Assembly: GCA_905194675.1 (NCBI GenBank) | Contig: CAJJTG010000028.1 | Span: forward strand, 1-28,989 | DNA from: an uncultured Collinsella sp. | Lineage (GTDB): Bacteria > Actinomycetota > Coriobacteriia > Coriobacteriales > Coriobacteriaceae | Reading direction: 5' to 3' | DNA length: 28,989 nt | Shown: positions 7,171 to 15,704 of the stretch, piece after piece | Layout of the letters: every line of letters begins with the position of its first letter | Numbering within the stretch: the stretch's first letter is position 1 | Program-made: the position numbers and the translations under genes | Notes under the pieces: model-generated | The model's input: the letters and a program-made list of their open reading frames with translations, nothing else | Told to the model about the DNA's origin: nothing | The model's database searches: none

Positions 7171-9168
7171 CTATTGCAGGTCCAGCTGGTCCAGGTATTC
7201 CTTGCCGTGCTCGGAGATATGGCGCTTGCGGCCCGCCTCGTCGTTGCCCAGCAACAGGTTGAACATGGTTTCCATCTTGGTGACGTCCTCGGGCTCCACC
7301 TTGATCAGGCGGCGCGTCTCGGGGTTCATGGTGGTGAGCCACATCATGTCCGGATCGTTCTCACCAAGACCCTTGGAGCGGTTGATGGAGCACTTCTGGT
7401 CGCCGATCTCCTTGAGGATGCCGTTCTTCTCGAGCTCGGTGTAGGCAAAGTAGGTCTTCTCTTTGCAGTTGATCTCGTAGAGCGGCGACTCGGCGATATA
7501 CACGTAGCCCTCGTCGATAAGTGTGGGCACCAGGCGGTAGAGCATGGTGAGCACGAGCGTGCGGATGTGGTAGCCGTCGACGTCGGCGTCCGTACAGATG
7601 ATGACCTTGTTCCAGTTGAGGTTGTCCAGGTCAAAGGCACCAAGGTTCTTGATGCGCTTGTCCTTGATCTCCACGCCGCAGCCCAGCACGCGCATAAGGT
7701 CCATGATGATGTCGGACTTAAAGATGCGCGGGTAGTCCTCCTTCAGGCAGTTGAGGATCTTGCCGCGGACGGGCATAACACCCTGGAACTCGGCGTCGCG
7801 CGACGTGCGGATGGCGCCTGCTGCCGAGTCGCCCTCTACGATGTAGATCTCGCGACGGTTTTTGTCCTTGGAACGGCAGTCGATGAACTTCTGCACGCGG
7901 TTGGCCATGTCGGTCTTCTGCTGCAGGTTGGTTTTGATGCTCTGGCGGGTCTTCTCGGCGTTCTCACGCGAGCGCTTGTTGATGAGCACCTGCTCCACAA
8001 TCTTGTTGGCGGCGTCTTTGTTCTCGATCAAATAGGTCGAGAGACGCTCCTTAAAGAAGGCGGTCATGGCCTGCTGGATAAAGCGGTTATTGATAGCCTT
8101 CTTGGTCTGGTTTTCGTAGGACGTCTGGGTGGAGAAGCAGTTGGTCACCAGTACCAGGCAGTCCTGGACGTCCTGCCATTTGATGCCGCTCTCGTTTTTG
8201 TTGTACTTGCCCTGTTGCTTGATGTAGGCGTCGATGGCGCTGGTCAGAGCACTGCGGGCCGCCTTCTCGGGCGAACCGCCGTTCTCGAGCCAGGAGGAAT
8301 TGTGGTAGTACTCCTGCATCATGAAAGTGCGCGAGAAGCACATGCAAGCAGTGATTTTTACGTTGTAATCGGGCAGGTCCTCGCGATCGCGACCGCGACG
8401 GTCGGCCTCGATAAAGAAGGGCTCGGTAAGGTAGTCGGTACCGACCTTCTCGAGCACGTAGTCCTCGATGCCCTTGGGATAGCAAAAATCCTCTTCGGAA
8501 AACTCGCCATCGTCGCCCTCGATGCGCAGGCGGAAGGTCACGTTGGCGTTGACCACGGCCTGACGGCGCATGGTCTCGCGATACCAGTCGTGGGGAATGC
8601 TAATCGAGGTAAAGACCTCAAGATCGGGGCGCCACTTGATGGTGGTGCCGGTGCGGTTCTCGTCACTGGGCTCAATCTCGAGTGCCTTCTTCTTGGCGCC
8701 GACGACCTTGCCTTTCTTAAAGTGCAGGGAGTACTTGTTGCCGTCGCGCCAGACGGTGACGTTCATGTACTCGGAAGCGTACTGGGTCGCGCACGAGCCC
8801 AGGCCGTTGGTGCCGAGCGAGAAGTCGTAGTCGCCGCCCTGGTTGTTGTTGTACTTGCCGCCGGCGTAGAGCTCGCAGAAGACGAGCTCCCAGTTAAAGC
8901 GCTTCTCGGAAGGGTTCCAGTCGAGCGGGCAGCCACGGCCATTGTCCTCTACCTGAATAGAGCCATCGCGAAAGGCGGTGAGGGTGATGAGCTTGCCGTA
9001 GCCCTGGCGCGCCTCGTCAACGGCGTTGGACAGGATCTCGAAGGCGGCATGCGCGCAACCGTCGAGTCCGTCCGAGCCAAAGATGACGGCGGGGCGCAGG
9101 CGTACGCGCTCCTCGTCCTTGAGCTGGCGGATACTGTCGTTACCATAGTTTGCGGTGTTTTTTGCCAT
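7171..9168 (-). CDS. parE: Type IIA DNA topoisomerase subunit B (topoisomerase IV/ParE-like)
   Basis: A 665-residue ATPase/TOPRIM subunit. GHKL ATPase motifs: EILSNAVDEA at 44-53 with the Mg-binding Asn48, DNGRGCP at 75-81, and GTNGLGSC at 119-126. TOPRIM motifs: EGDSAAG at 445-451 (usually EGDSAGG) and the metal-binding DADVDG at 527-532. SKGLGEN at 598-604 replaces the usual YKGLGEM. These changes mark a lineage separate from housekeeping GyrB and ParE but keep the catalytic acids. I chose the ATG at 9168 (MAKNTANYGN); the in-frame extension to 9267 would cover the promoter. Together with the parC-like subunit it forms the heterotetramer that passes DNA strands using ATP. Confidence 0.92.
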   Translation of the reverse strand: MAKNTANYGNDSIRQLKDEERVRLRPAVIFGSDGLDGCAHAAFEILSNAVDEARQGYGKLITLTAFRDGSIQVEDNGRGCPLDWNPSEKRFNWELVFCELYAGGKYNNNQGGDYDFSLGTNGLGSCATQYASEYMNVTVWRDGNKYSLHFKKGKVVGAKKKALEIEPSDENRTGTTIKWRPDLEVFTSISIPHDWYRETMRRQAVVNANVTFRLRIEGDDGEFSEEDFCYPKGIEDYVLEKVGTDYLTEPFFIEADRRGRDREDLPDYNVKITACMCFSRTFMMQEYYHNSSWLENGGSPEKAARSALTSAIDAYIKQQGKYNKNESGIKWQDVQDCLVLVTNCFSTQTSYENQTKKAINNRFIQQAMTAFFKERLSTYLIENKDAANKIVEQVLINKRSRENAEKTRQSIKTNLQQKTDMANRVQKFIDCRSKDKNRREIYIVEGDSAAGAIRTSRDAEFQGVMPVRGKILNCLKEDYPRIFKSDIIMDLMRVLGCGVEIKDKRIKNLGAFDLDNLNWNKVIICTDADVDGYHIRTLVLTMLYRLVPTLIDEGYVYIAESPLYEINCKEKTYFAYTELEKNGILKEIGDQKCSINRSKGLGENDPDMMWLTTMNPETRRLIKVEPEDVTKMETMFNLLLGNDEAGRKRHISEHGKEYLDQLDLQ

Positions 9169-9222
9169 ACTCGCTCTCTCGGTGCTCCTTTGCTGCGTTT
9201 TAGTCGTATAGATAGTCAAGGT

Positions 9223-9251
9223 AGCATAGCCCAGGCCTTGGGCGATTCCAA
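9223..9251 (-). promoter_or_regulatory. Probable promoter of the parE-parC operon
   Basis: On the minus strand TTGGAA (9251-9246), a 17-bp spacer and TATGCT (9228-9223) form a fair sigma-70-type promoter about 55 bp before the parE-like start codon. Confidence 0.5.
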
Positions 9252-9265
9252 CCAACACGAATTCC

Positions 9266-9283
9266 ATCGAACAATAGTTCGAT
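9266..9283. promoter_or_regulatory. LexA/SOS-box-like palindrome upstream of parE
   Basis: ATCGAACAATAGTTCGAT is a palindrome with 7-bp arms around AATA. It fits GAACNNNNGTTC, the core of the Gram-positive/actinobacterial LexA (DinR) box, and has the flanking CG pairs of that consensus. It lies 15 bp upstream of the predicted -35 and can only serve parE, since the neighbouring ATPase gene ends here. LexA binding is inference. Confidence 0.5.
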
Positions 9284-9320
9284 TAGATAATGGATGCTTG
9301 GGATGCGGGTGGGGTCTGTC

Positions 9321-10703
9321 CTATTCAAACATCTGCGGCAGGTCGATGAAGACGGTTCGATCGCTTTCGTCAGCTTCGAAGCCCGAACGGGAGAAGAATC
9401 CGTAGCGATGGCACTTGAGCCCCGTTGCCTCGACTTGGGTGATTTCCTCGTCGACCATTTTTTGCGTGACGGGGGATTTGCGGAACTTTGCTTCGTAGAA
9501 TGCGTAGCCCTCGGGGTCTTGCGTTACCACATCGAATTCGCCGCTCGTTTTGTTTGCGGGATCGTCGTACCAGTACTTGCCTATGGCATCGAAAGCCGGT
9601 TCGATCTTGCCAGTCCTGTTTTGCCGTACGAGGTATTGACGGCAGATCTCCTCGAACATATGTGGAGTGTAGTTTTCCTCGAAGTCTTGGGAGACGTGAC
9701 GATCATAGAAGACTTCCGGGTCGAGCAGCTGACGCGCAGAAGCATTGCGGAAGACGTAGCGATAGTAAAAGAGCGAAAGTGGGTCCACCACAAAGTAGCC
9801 AGACTTGCGCTTATTCGTAGGGTCGTTGATGGGTGCACGCTTTTGGACGATTTCGAGTGACATGAGCTTGTCGAGTACGTCTGCCATGGCCGGACCGCTC
9901 GAGACGTGCGACTGTGCCAGCACGTCCCCCCAACGGGAGTAACCTTGTGCGAGAGCCCCGAAAACTTCGTTGGCGTTGGTCATCTTCGAGATCTCGGCGT
10001 TGAGATAGGACGGTACTTCGCTTTCTAAGCGGGCGCCAGGTTCTGTGACGAGCTCGATGATATTGTCGCGTACGCTTTGGGACTGATCGATGAGGCGATT
10101 GTAAAAGGGGATGCCGCCAAAAACGCTATAGAGCCGCACCTTGTCCTCGGGTGAGAACGCGGGATAGAACTTTGCAGCGTCAAAGTAATCCATGGGCTTA
10201 AGCTCAAGCGCGAGATCAATTCGCCCGTAGAGGGGGCTTTCATGCTCGATGAGAGATTTCATAATCTCAACATAGGAGCCGCACAGGACAATGTTTAAAC
10301 GTGAGTCTTCCCTGTGAGCGTCGATTGAGGTCTGGAGAATGCTGTCTAAGCCTTTAACCGCATCTCTCAAGTAGGGGTATTCGTCGAGAACGAGGGTAAT
10401 ATTCTTGTCTTTGGCTTGGGCAAACAGAAATTCGATGAGCTCGCGGATGCCCGTGAAGGCGAGCGGAGGAAAGCTTAGCGCTTCAGCAGCAAGGGCGGAC
10501 AGACTCTCGAGGTTGTCTGCCTCGGAGGTTTGGCGGCACTCGTAATAGATCGTTGCGACGTCCGATAAATCGGTTAGCGCCTGCTTGATGAGCTCACTTT
10601 TGCCGACGCGACGCCTTCCGTAAATGAGAACATTGCGCTGCTCGGGCGCATTGAGTGTTTTCTTAATACGGGCGAGTTCAAGCTCCCTGCCAATGAATTC
10701 CAC
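9321..10703 (-). CDS. AAA+ ATPase with C-terminal DUF234/PD-(D/E)XK-like domain
   Basis: A 460-residue protein of the widespread, poorly understood 'ATP-binding protein/DUF234' family. It begins with the FIGRELEL box. Walker A (GRRRVGKS) is at 29-36, Walker B (ITLVLDEYPYL) at 102-112, and a CGSYVEIM sensor segment near 145. A winged-helix-like region follows, with the family-typical YFVVDPLSLFYYRYVF stretch near 320. The last about 80 residues contain GEFDVV...YAFYEAKFR (about 388-412), which has the D...ExK spacing of the PD-(D/E)XK nuclease fold. The start is GTG at 10703 with GGAAGGA upstream; this ribosome site lies within the operator cluster. A nuclease or defence role is a guess from domain type only. 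Confidence 0.85.
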   Translation of the reverse strand: MEFIGRELELARIKKTLNAPEQRNVLIYGRRRVGKSELIKQALTDLSDVATIYYECRQTSEADNLESLSALAAEALSFPPLAFTGIRELIEFLFAQAKDKNITLVLDEYPYLRDAVKGLDSILQTSIDAHREDSRLNIVLCGSYVEIMKSLIEHESPLYGRIDLALELKPMDYFDAAKFYPAFSPEDKVRLYSVFGGIPFYNRLIDQSQSVRDNIIELVTEPGARLESEVPSYLNAEISKMTNANEVFGALAQGYSRWGDVLAQSHVSSGPAMADVLDKLMSLEIVQKRAPINDPTNKRKSGYFVVDPLSLFYYRYVFRNASARQLLDPEVFYDRHVSQDFEENYTPHMFEEICRQYLVRQNRTGKIEPAFDAIGKYWYDDPANKTSGEFDVVTQDPEGYAFYEAKFRKSPVTQKMVDEEITQVEATGLKCHRYGFFSRSGFEADESDRTVFIDLPQMFE

Positions 10704-10809
10704 TTACTCGGTTCCTTCCGACTCGGTTTTGTCCGAGTTAATTGTATCGCATGAACAAGTTTATGCTCGAGTTTACTCGGACAAAACCGAGTCGGTTCTG
10801 TCCGAGTAA
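10704..10809. promoter_or_regulatory. Nested palindromic operator cluster upstream of the DUF234 ATPase
   Basis: Two arms (10704-10740 and 10773-10809) are inverted copies of each other. Each holds one perfect 18-bp palindrome (ACTCGGTTTTGTCCGAGT at 10721-10738; ACTCGGACAAAACCGAGT at 10775-10792) plus one degenerate copy. The 32 bp between the arms contain TACAAT on the minus strand, a likely -10. The inner edge touches the GTG start codon and covers its ribosome site. Confidence 0.75.
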
Positions 10810-10842
10810 GTTTGAATAGCGAATCGAAATTGTTATGTCCAC

Positions 10843-11091
10843 ATGGCGATGGCGAACATGGTTTCCATAAGCGCCGCGTTCGCGCTTGTTATTGCCGCAA
10901 TGCGCTGTGTCGCTGAGGCGCAGATCGTACCGCTCGAAAGCGTCTTTTGGTTGGCGAACCTGGCCACGGGCGTGTTCTGCGGTGCGACGATTTTCGCGGC
11001 CACGTTTGCTGTCCTGTGTGCAACGTTTTTCACGGCGAAAAGACGCCGTGCCAAGCTCGAGGCAGAACTCGACTCCTCAGACGACATCTAA
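10843..11091 (+). CDS. Small two-helix membrane protein of unknown function
   Basis: An 82-residue protein with two hydrophobic segments (about residues 5-24 and 32-63, the latter possibly longer than one span), then a basic stretch TAKRRRAKLEAELDSSDDI, suggesting a cytoplasmic tail. No family is recognised. Three in-frame ATGs (10843, 10849, 10858) lie close together and none has a strong ribosome site, so the exact start is unsure. A good terminator hairpin 8 bp after the stop supports transcription in this direction. It lies divergent from the DUF234 ATPase, across the operator cluster, and may share its control. Confidence 0.55.
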   Translation: MAMANMVSISAAFALVIAAMRCVAEAQIVPLESVFWLANLATGVFCGATIFAATFAVLCATFFTAKRRRAKLEAELDSSDDI

Positions 11092-11098
11092 TGCGCAA

Positions 11099-11134
11099 TG
11101 GGCCGGCTCTGGGTATCCAGAACCAGCCCATTTT
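11099..11134 (+). terminator. Intrinsic terminator after the small membrane protein
   Basis: TGGGC-GG-TCTGG and CCAGA-CC-GCCCA pair around a GTAT loop with two mismatches, followed by TTTT. The surface protein gene ends convergently at 11182, so the hairpin may act in both directions. Confidence 0.75.
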
Positions 11135-11181
11135 GATGTTCGATTAGCCGAGTCGGCGCCTCTCACAAAAGTAAGTAGGAG

Positions 11182-14100
11182 CTAGCGAGGCCTATCCGAA
11201 TTGACCTCATTGGCGGTGTCGGTTTCGAGCGCCGTGCGGCGGTCGCTGTAGGCGACGAGGCCGGCGCCTGCCGCTGCGAGTGCTGCGGCGGCTGCCGTAA
11301 GGGGAGCGTTGACATCGCCCGTGCCCGCAAGCGCGCCCGCTTTTCCGGAGCGCTTGTTATTGCCGTGGTCCTTGCCACTGCCGGAGCTGCTTCCGCCGGA
11401 GCCGCCGCCCTCGTCAGTAGCGCCGCCACTCGAGCCACCATCGCCGTCTGCTGTCATCGGGGCGTCGTGAAGTCCTGTCGTATCTGCGCTGTCGCATACG
11501 CCGACCTGAACTTCTGAGCGTTCGCATGCCGCGTCGGGCACATGAAGCTCGTGCAGTACGGCACCCAGCGCCGAGTTTGCGCCCGGTCGAATTTCCTCGA
11601 GCGTTACGGGATCGAGTGCCACCAGGTCACGCGCCTTCGCATACAGCGTGACGCGTTTGCCCACCTCATCGCCCCAACTCTCGGGGATGGCGAAGCTCAT
11701 GCGGAACTGTGCCGTGCAGCCCGGTGCCAGCACGGCGTTTCCATTGTCGGCAACCAGCGGGTGCGTCGCAAAACGTGTGCCCAGCGTCTCGACTGCGTAC
11801 TTCACGTGTGCCATGTCGTTGGCCGAAGCATCCTCGGCAAGCTCTGGATCGTAGATCGAAGCCATGCGTGCGTTCGCGTCGAATCCGATGGATGCGCTGG
11901 AGAACGGCTGACTGGAACCCTCTCGGTACAGATCGATCGTGCCGGCGGTCAGCAAGGTGTTGCCGTCGTTTCGCACCGTGACCATGAAGGATTCGCCTGC
12001 TGCTCCGGGCACCACCGCGCCCGAGGTAGCGACCGCCCCCGTCGGAGTGGCACACGCCATCAAGGGCACTTCGATGCCGTGTAGCTCTGCCTCGCTCTTC
12101 TCCGCGCTCACAATGTGCGTGGCGAGCGTGGAGATCATGCCTCCCGACGTCAAAAATGTCGTTATCTGATCGACGGGATGGTCCAGTTCGCACATCACGA
12201 ACGGCTCCGTGAACAGATCGCCTGCCAAGGTGCTGGCGAAGATGCGGAAGTGCTTTCCCATCACTGCTACCGGGTTGCCTTCTTCGTCGTAGGTTTGTCC
12301 CACCTTGCCATCGGTGTTCTCTACATAGAGCACGCACCTGCCGTTGCTGCTCACGCTAAACGATGCCGGGCCACAGCCTGTGGCACCCACGGGCTGCGTT
12401 GCAAATGCCGATGCGCCTCGTGTCCAAGTAACATGCTGCAGTTGCTCGTTGACGGTTGCCAAAAAGCCCGAATGTTGTGGCCACGGCACCGCACGGGGTA
12501 CCGTGGCGTCTGGTGACATAACGCCCCAGCCCGCAATGGACTGACCGATCACGGCGTACGATGCGCAGCCGCAGCCGTCTGCGGTCTCGTACGCAACGGG
12601 CACCACCATTTTGCCGTTGATATTTTCGGGCTCGCCCAGCTCGATACTCGACGGTGCTTGCGGAAAACGGAGAACTTGGCGGAACGTCAGGCTGTCGCCC
12701 GAAACGTCCGACCACAGGGTAAAGCACTCCAGCGCAACCTCAGCCTCGCTGCCGAGCGCCTTTTCTGCGGTGGTTCCGCGGCGGTGGAGGTAGGCACCCG
12801 ACAGGCGCCCGTCGACCAGCGTCTTGCCCACCGTGATACGCGGGCACTGCAGGCAATGGTAGCCATCCTCCTGAAGGCGGCCGCGCGAGATGCTGCGCCA
12901 CGACGTGTGCGATGTCACGCGAACTCCGTCGTTGCTTATGCGCAGGCGCACAGCGGACAGTATGCCGGATGTGCTCGCCGTATCGAAAAGGGTGTTGTCG
13001 CCGGCGGGGCGCTCGCCCGAGACCAGCAGCACGTAGGCGTCCTGGTTTCCTCTTCCGTCCGTATATTCCACCACGTCGAAGTCGTAATCGTATATGCCGT
13101 CGCGCTCCACGTCGCTCTCGCCAAACCCAAGGGGAAAGTCCACGGGCGTAGGGGCAGACCACGTGCCGTTCGCCTTTGTGTGTACCACCAGGCGCGAGCG
13201 GCCATTGTCGCCGTAGCGCACCGAGGCGATACGGAACAGGCACTCCACGCCGGCGATAATCGCCAGCTTTATGTGGGCTTCGCTGAGCACGCCGGAAAAC
13301 AGCACGCTGTCGCTCGAGGGTTTTATGCCGCCACGTTCGTCCTCCGATACACCAGCAGAATTGGCGTTGGGGTCCGCAACGGGGTTCCTCGCTTGGCCGA
13401 TATAGGCGTACCCATACATCGGCGCGGCATTTTCGTCGTTCTCTATCAGCGCATGGACGAAATGCTCGATCTGTCCCGTGTCGTCGCTTTCTGCATCCGC
13501 CTCGAGCTCAATGCGCGTGACCGCTTGATCCCAATCGCGCACGACAGGCGCGGCGTTTACGGCAGTGGCCTTAACCTCGGCGCGTGCGAGCAGCTCGGCG
13601 TTGGTGACGATGGTGGCCGACGCGATAAACTGCGGCACACCACCTGCCTCGGCGTTGCCGCCCGAGCCGAAGCAGGCGTTCAGCGTATAAGGCGTATCTC
13701 CACCCAAGGCCAGCTCAGAGCGCTGGAGTACATACTGGTCGCCGTTGTTCACCGACATATTCCACGAATCGGCGAGTGTGGGCCACGATCCCGACCAAGC
13801 CTTGGTGGTCCACTTGAACATAACGAACTGGAGTATCACATCGACATCGACGTCTGCACCTACGCGCAGTCGCGGAAGCTGGTGTCCATCCGCCTTCTCG
13901 TACCCAATGCACAACGTGAGGGACGCGGCGCCGCGCACGGCAGACGAGGCGACGCCTGCAACGCCGGCGCCAAAGGTGACGGCAAGCCCGATCTGGATGG
14001 TGAATGAGCCCGAGGTGTTGGAATAGTCGAGCGAAATGTTCTTGAAAAACGCTGCGCCGCTGCCGTGCGTATGGGCACCCACGGCGAGCGCCAGCTTCGC

Positions 14101-15549
14101 CAGCACCCAGGGGTTGACGTTTAGGAAAAAGGGCACCGGTCCCAAGGTGAACTGCTCGGTCCAATTGAGGTCGGTTCTTACCTGGAAGAGGGCCTTAATA
14201 TTGCCGTATGCGGGGTCGTTGTTGTTGCCCCAGGTTTTGCCCACCCAATCGTAGGCGAGCGAGCCGTACAGCTGTGTGGCGATATCCATCGTGAACAGCA
14301 GCGTGCAATGGTGGCGAAGGAGCTTAGTGTTCCTTGGATCGGTGCCCGAACCGGCACTCATACTCTTGTACTGATTCCACTTCCCCTCCATCTCGTCGAG
14401 GTAGCGGTTTGCCTGCTTGGCGCCCGACTCGCGTGGCGATTTCTTCCAGTATTCCGGATCCGGATTGCCCGAATCGTTCATGTAGCCGACCGGTTTGTAT
14501 CCTCCGCCAAACAGTACGTACCCGGCAAACGAGAAATCGAAGAGGATCGGAAATGTGGGCATCCAACACGTGAACTTATTACCACCGATGCCGGGAAACG
14601 ATGCGGGGAAATCAAACGGAGTGACCTCTTGGTCCATGGTGGTGGGAATGATGGTGGTCGAGCCCGATTCCGCCTTTGCGGCCGGCGCGGTGACAACGGC
14701 CATGGGGGAGGAGAGCGTGTAGGTTTTGCCCTGATAGTCGAGGACAAAGCGCAGCTTGCACCCTTCTTCCAGAAGGCCCGATGCCGCATCGAGGAACTTA
14801 TCTTCGAGCGTGAACGTTGCCAGATTATTCGCACCCGATGCACTGGCCTTGATCTGGCCGATCTGCGTGACGGTTTCGGGTGAGCTGCCCGCGGCAGGCG
14901 TCACTTTGTTAATGCACAGCGTTGCCTGCCCATCCTGCGGCAGATGAGCCTGTACAGTGAAGGTGTGCGTGTCGGGCTGCTCGTTTGCCGTGTCGTCCTT
15001 CGGCAGTGCCATGAACGTGGCTTCAGCGTACTGGATGTCCCATTCGTCAAACGTGAGCTGGCGAAAGTACGGCTCGCCATCGGAGAGCGGACGTGTGGGT
15101 GCGGTAATGGCGGTGCCGCCTTGGACACGCGCGAGGGGAATCTCGACATCGCGGTAGCCCGCCATGCTAATGGAGATGCCGCCGTTAAAGTCGTACGCGT
15201 CGAGAGGCGTCGCCTCGTCCACGTAGCCTTCCGAAAGTGGCGCGACCTCAAAGATGGCCGTGCCTTCGTCATCGGTCGTGGTGGCGAGCTGTTTGCCTGC
15301 GGCGTAGCGCGACGTGAGCGTGACCTTGGCGCCTGCGATGGGAGTATTCTTGTTGGCGACGTCGACCACGACCACACCGAACATGGTGCGCGAGAGAACG
15401 AGCACCCTGAAGGGTTCTTTTTCATCGGCATAGGCTTCGGTGGGTGCGAACGGCAATATGAAGGCGTTTTCGCTTCCCGGCACGCGCGGCAACATAATGC
15501 CCGCTAACGAGGACGCTCCGGCGACAAGTAACGAACGGCGATCAAGCAT
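11182..15549 (-). CDS. Very large exported surface protein with LAGTG sortase anchor
   Basis: A 1455-residue protein. The N-terminus MLDRRSLLVAGASSLAGIML carries a twin arginine followed by a hydrophobic stretch, consistent with Tat export, with a possible signal cleavage after AYA at 39-41. Residues about 50-120 look like a carboxypeptidase-regulatory/CNA-B type beta-sandwich (VVVVDVANKNTPIAGAKVTL...DDEGTAIFEV). A long middle part of about 1000 residues is not recognised. Around 1180-1325 a CARDB-like Ig domain follows (GESFMVTVRNDGNTLLTAG). The C-terminus has a Gly/Ser-rich linker, LAGTG at 1407-1411, a hydrophobic Ala-rich segment and SDRR, typical of cell-wall anchoring by an actinobacterial class E sortase (LAxTG). 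The ATG at 15549 has GGGAG at 6 nt. A LuxR-type regulator lies directly upstream and probably controls it. Confidence 0.85.
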   Translation of the reverse strand: MLDRRSLLVAGASSLAGIMLPRVPGSENAFILPFAPTEAYADEKEPFRVLVLSRTMFGVVVVDVANKNTPIAGAKVTLTSRYAAGKQLATTTDDEGTAIFEVAPLSEGYVDEATPLDAYDFNGGISISMAGYRDVEIPLARVQGGTAITAPTRPLSDGEPYFRQLTFDEWDIQYAEATFMALPKDDTANEQPDTHTFTVQAHLPQDGQATLCINKVTPAAGSSPETVTQIGQIKASASGANNLATFTLEDKFLDAASGLLEEGCKLRFVLDYQGKTYTLSSPMAVVTAPAAKAESGSTTIIPTTMDQEVTPFDFPASFPGIGGNKFTCWMPTFPILFDFSFAGYVLFGGGYKPVGYMNDSGNPDPEYWKKSPRESGAKQANRYLDEMEGKWNQYKSMSAGSGTDPRNTKLLRHHCTLLFTMDIATQLYGSLAYDWVGKTWGNNNDPAYGNIKALFQVRTDLNWTEQFTLGPVPFFLNVNPWVLAKLALAVGAHTHGSGAAFFKNISLDYSNTSGSFTIQIGLAVTFGAGVAGVASSAVRGAASLTLCIGYEKADGHQLPRLRVGADVDVDVILQFVMFKWTTKAWSGSWPTLADSWNMSVNNGDQYVLQRSELALGGDTPYTLNACFGSGGNAEAGGVPQFIASATIVTNAELLARAEVKATAVNAAPVVRDWDQAVTRIELEADAESDDTGQIEHFVHALIENDENAAPMYGYAYIGQARNPVADPNANSAGVSEDERGGIKPSSDSVLFSGVLSEAHIKLAIIAGVECLFRIASVRYGDNGRSRLVVHTKANGTWSAPTPVDFPLGFGESDVERDGIYDYDFDVVEYTDGRGNQDAYVLLVSGERPAGDNTLFDTASTSGILSAVRLRISNDGVRVTSHTSWRSISRGRLQEDGYHCLQCPRITVGKTLVDGRLSGAYLHRRGTTAEKALGSEAEVALECFTLWSDVSGDSLTFRQVLRFPQAPSSIELGEPENINGKMVVPVAYETADGCGCASYAVIGQSIAGWGVMSPDATVPRAVPWPQHSGFLATVNEQLQHVTWTRGASAFATQPVGATGCGPASFSVSSNGRCVLYVENTDGKVGQTYDEEGNPVAVMGKHFRIFASTLAGDLFTEPFVMCELDHPVDQITTFLTSGGMISTLATHIVSAEKSEAELHGIEVPLMACATPTGAVATSGAVVPGAAGESFMVTVRNDGNTLLTAGTIDLYREGSSQPFSSASIGFDANARMASIYDPELAEDASANDMAHVKYAVETLGTRFATHPLVADNGNAVLAPGCTAQFRMSFAIPESWGDEVGKRVTLYAKARDLVALDPVTLEEIRPGANSALGAVLHELHVPDAACERSEVQVGVCDSADTTGLHDAPMTADGDGGSSGGATDEGGGSGGSSSGSGKDHGNNKRSGKAGALAGTGDVNAPLTAAAAALAAAGAGLVAYSDRRTALETDTANEVNSDRPR

Positions 15550-15704
15550 CTTGGGCTCCCATCCCGCAAATATCGGTGGAAATAATCCAATTTTGCGAGA
15601 AGGCGCCCCGTGGCGGTAGTGCCATTCAAGGGTCAAAATGTCCAATTTAGGCGAGCGAAGCGCCGGGTTCCGGAACGCGTTCGATGCGCTTGGCAGCCCG
15701 GTCG

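Noticed and set aside
6481..9405. A 974-codon open frame on the plus strand
   Set aside because: It is the antisense shadow of parE and part of parC; its sequence is a low-complexity Val/Leu/His/Asp mix caused by GC-rich codons, while the minus strand has intact catalytic motifs.
10833..11087. An 84-codon minus-strand frame opposite the small membrane protein
   Set aside because: Ser/Ala-rich shadow; the terminator with its T-run fits the plus strand.
12658..14007. A 449-codon plus-strand frame
   Set aside because: Antisense of the large surface protein, whose signal peptide and anchor lie in the minus frame.
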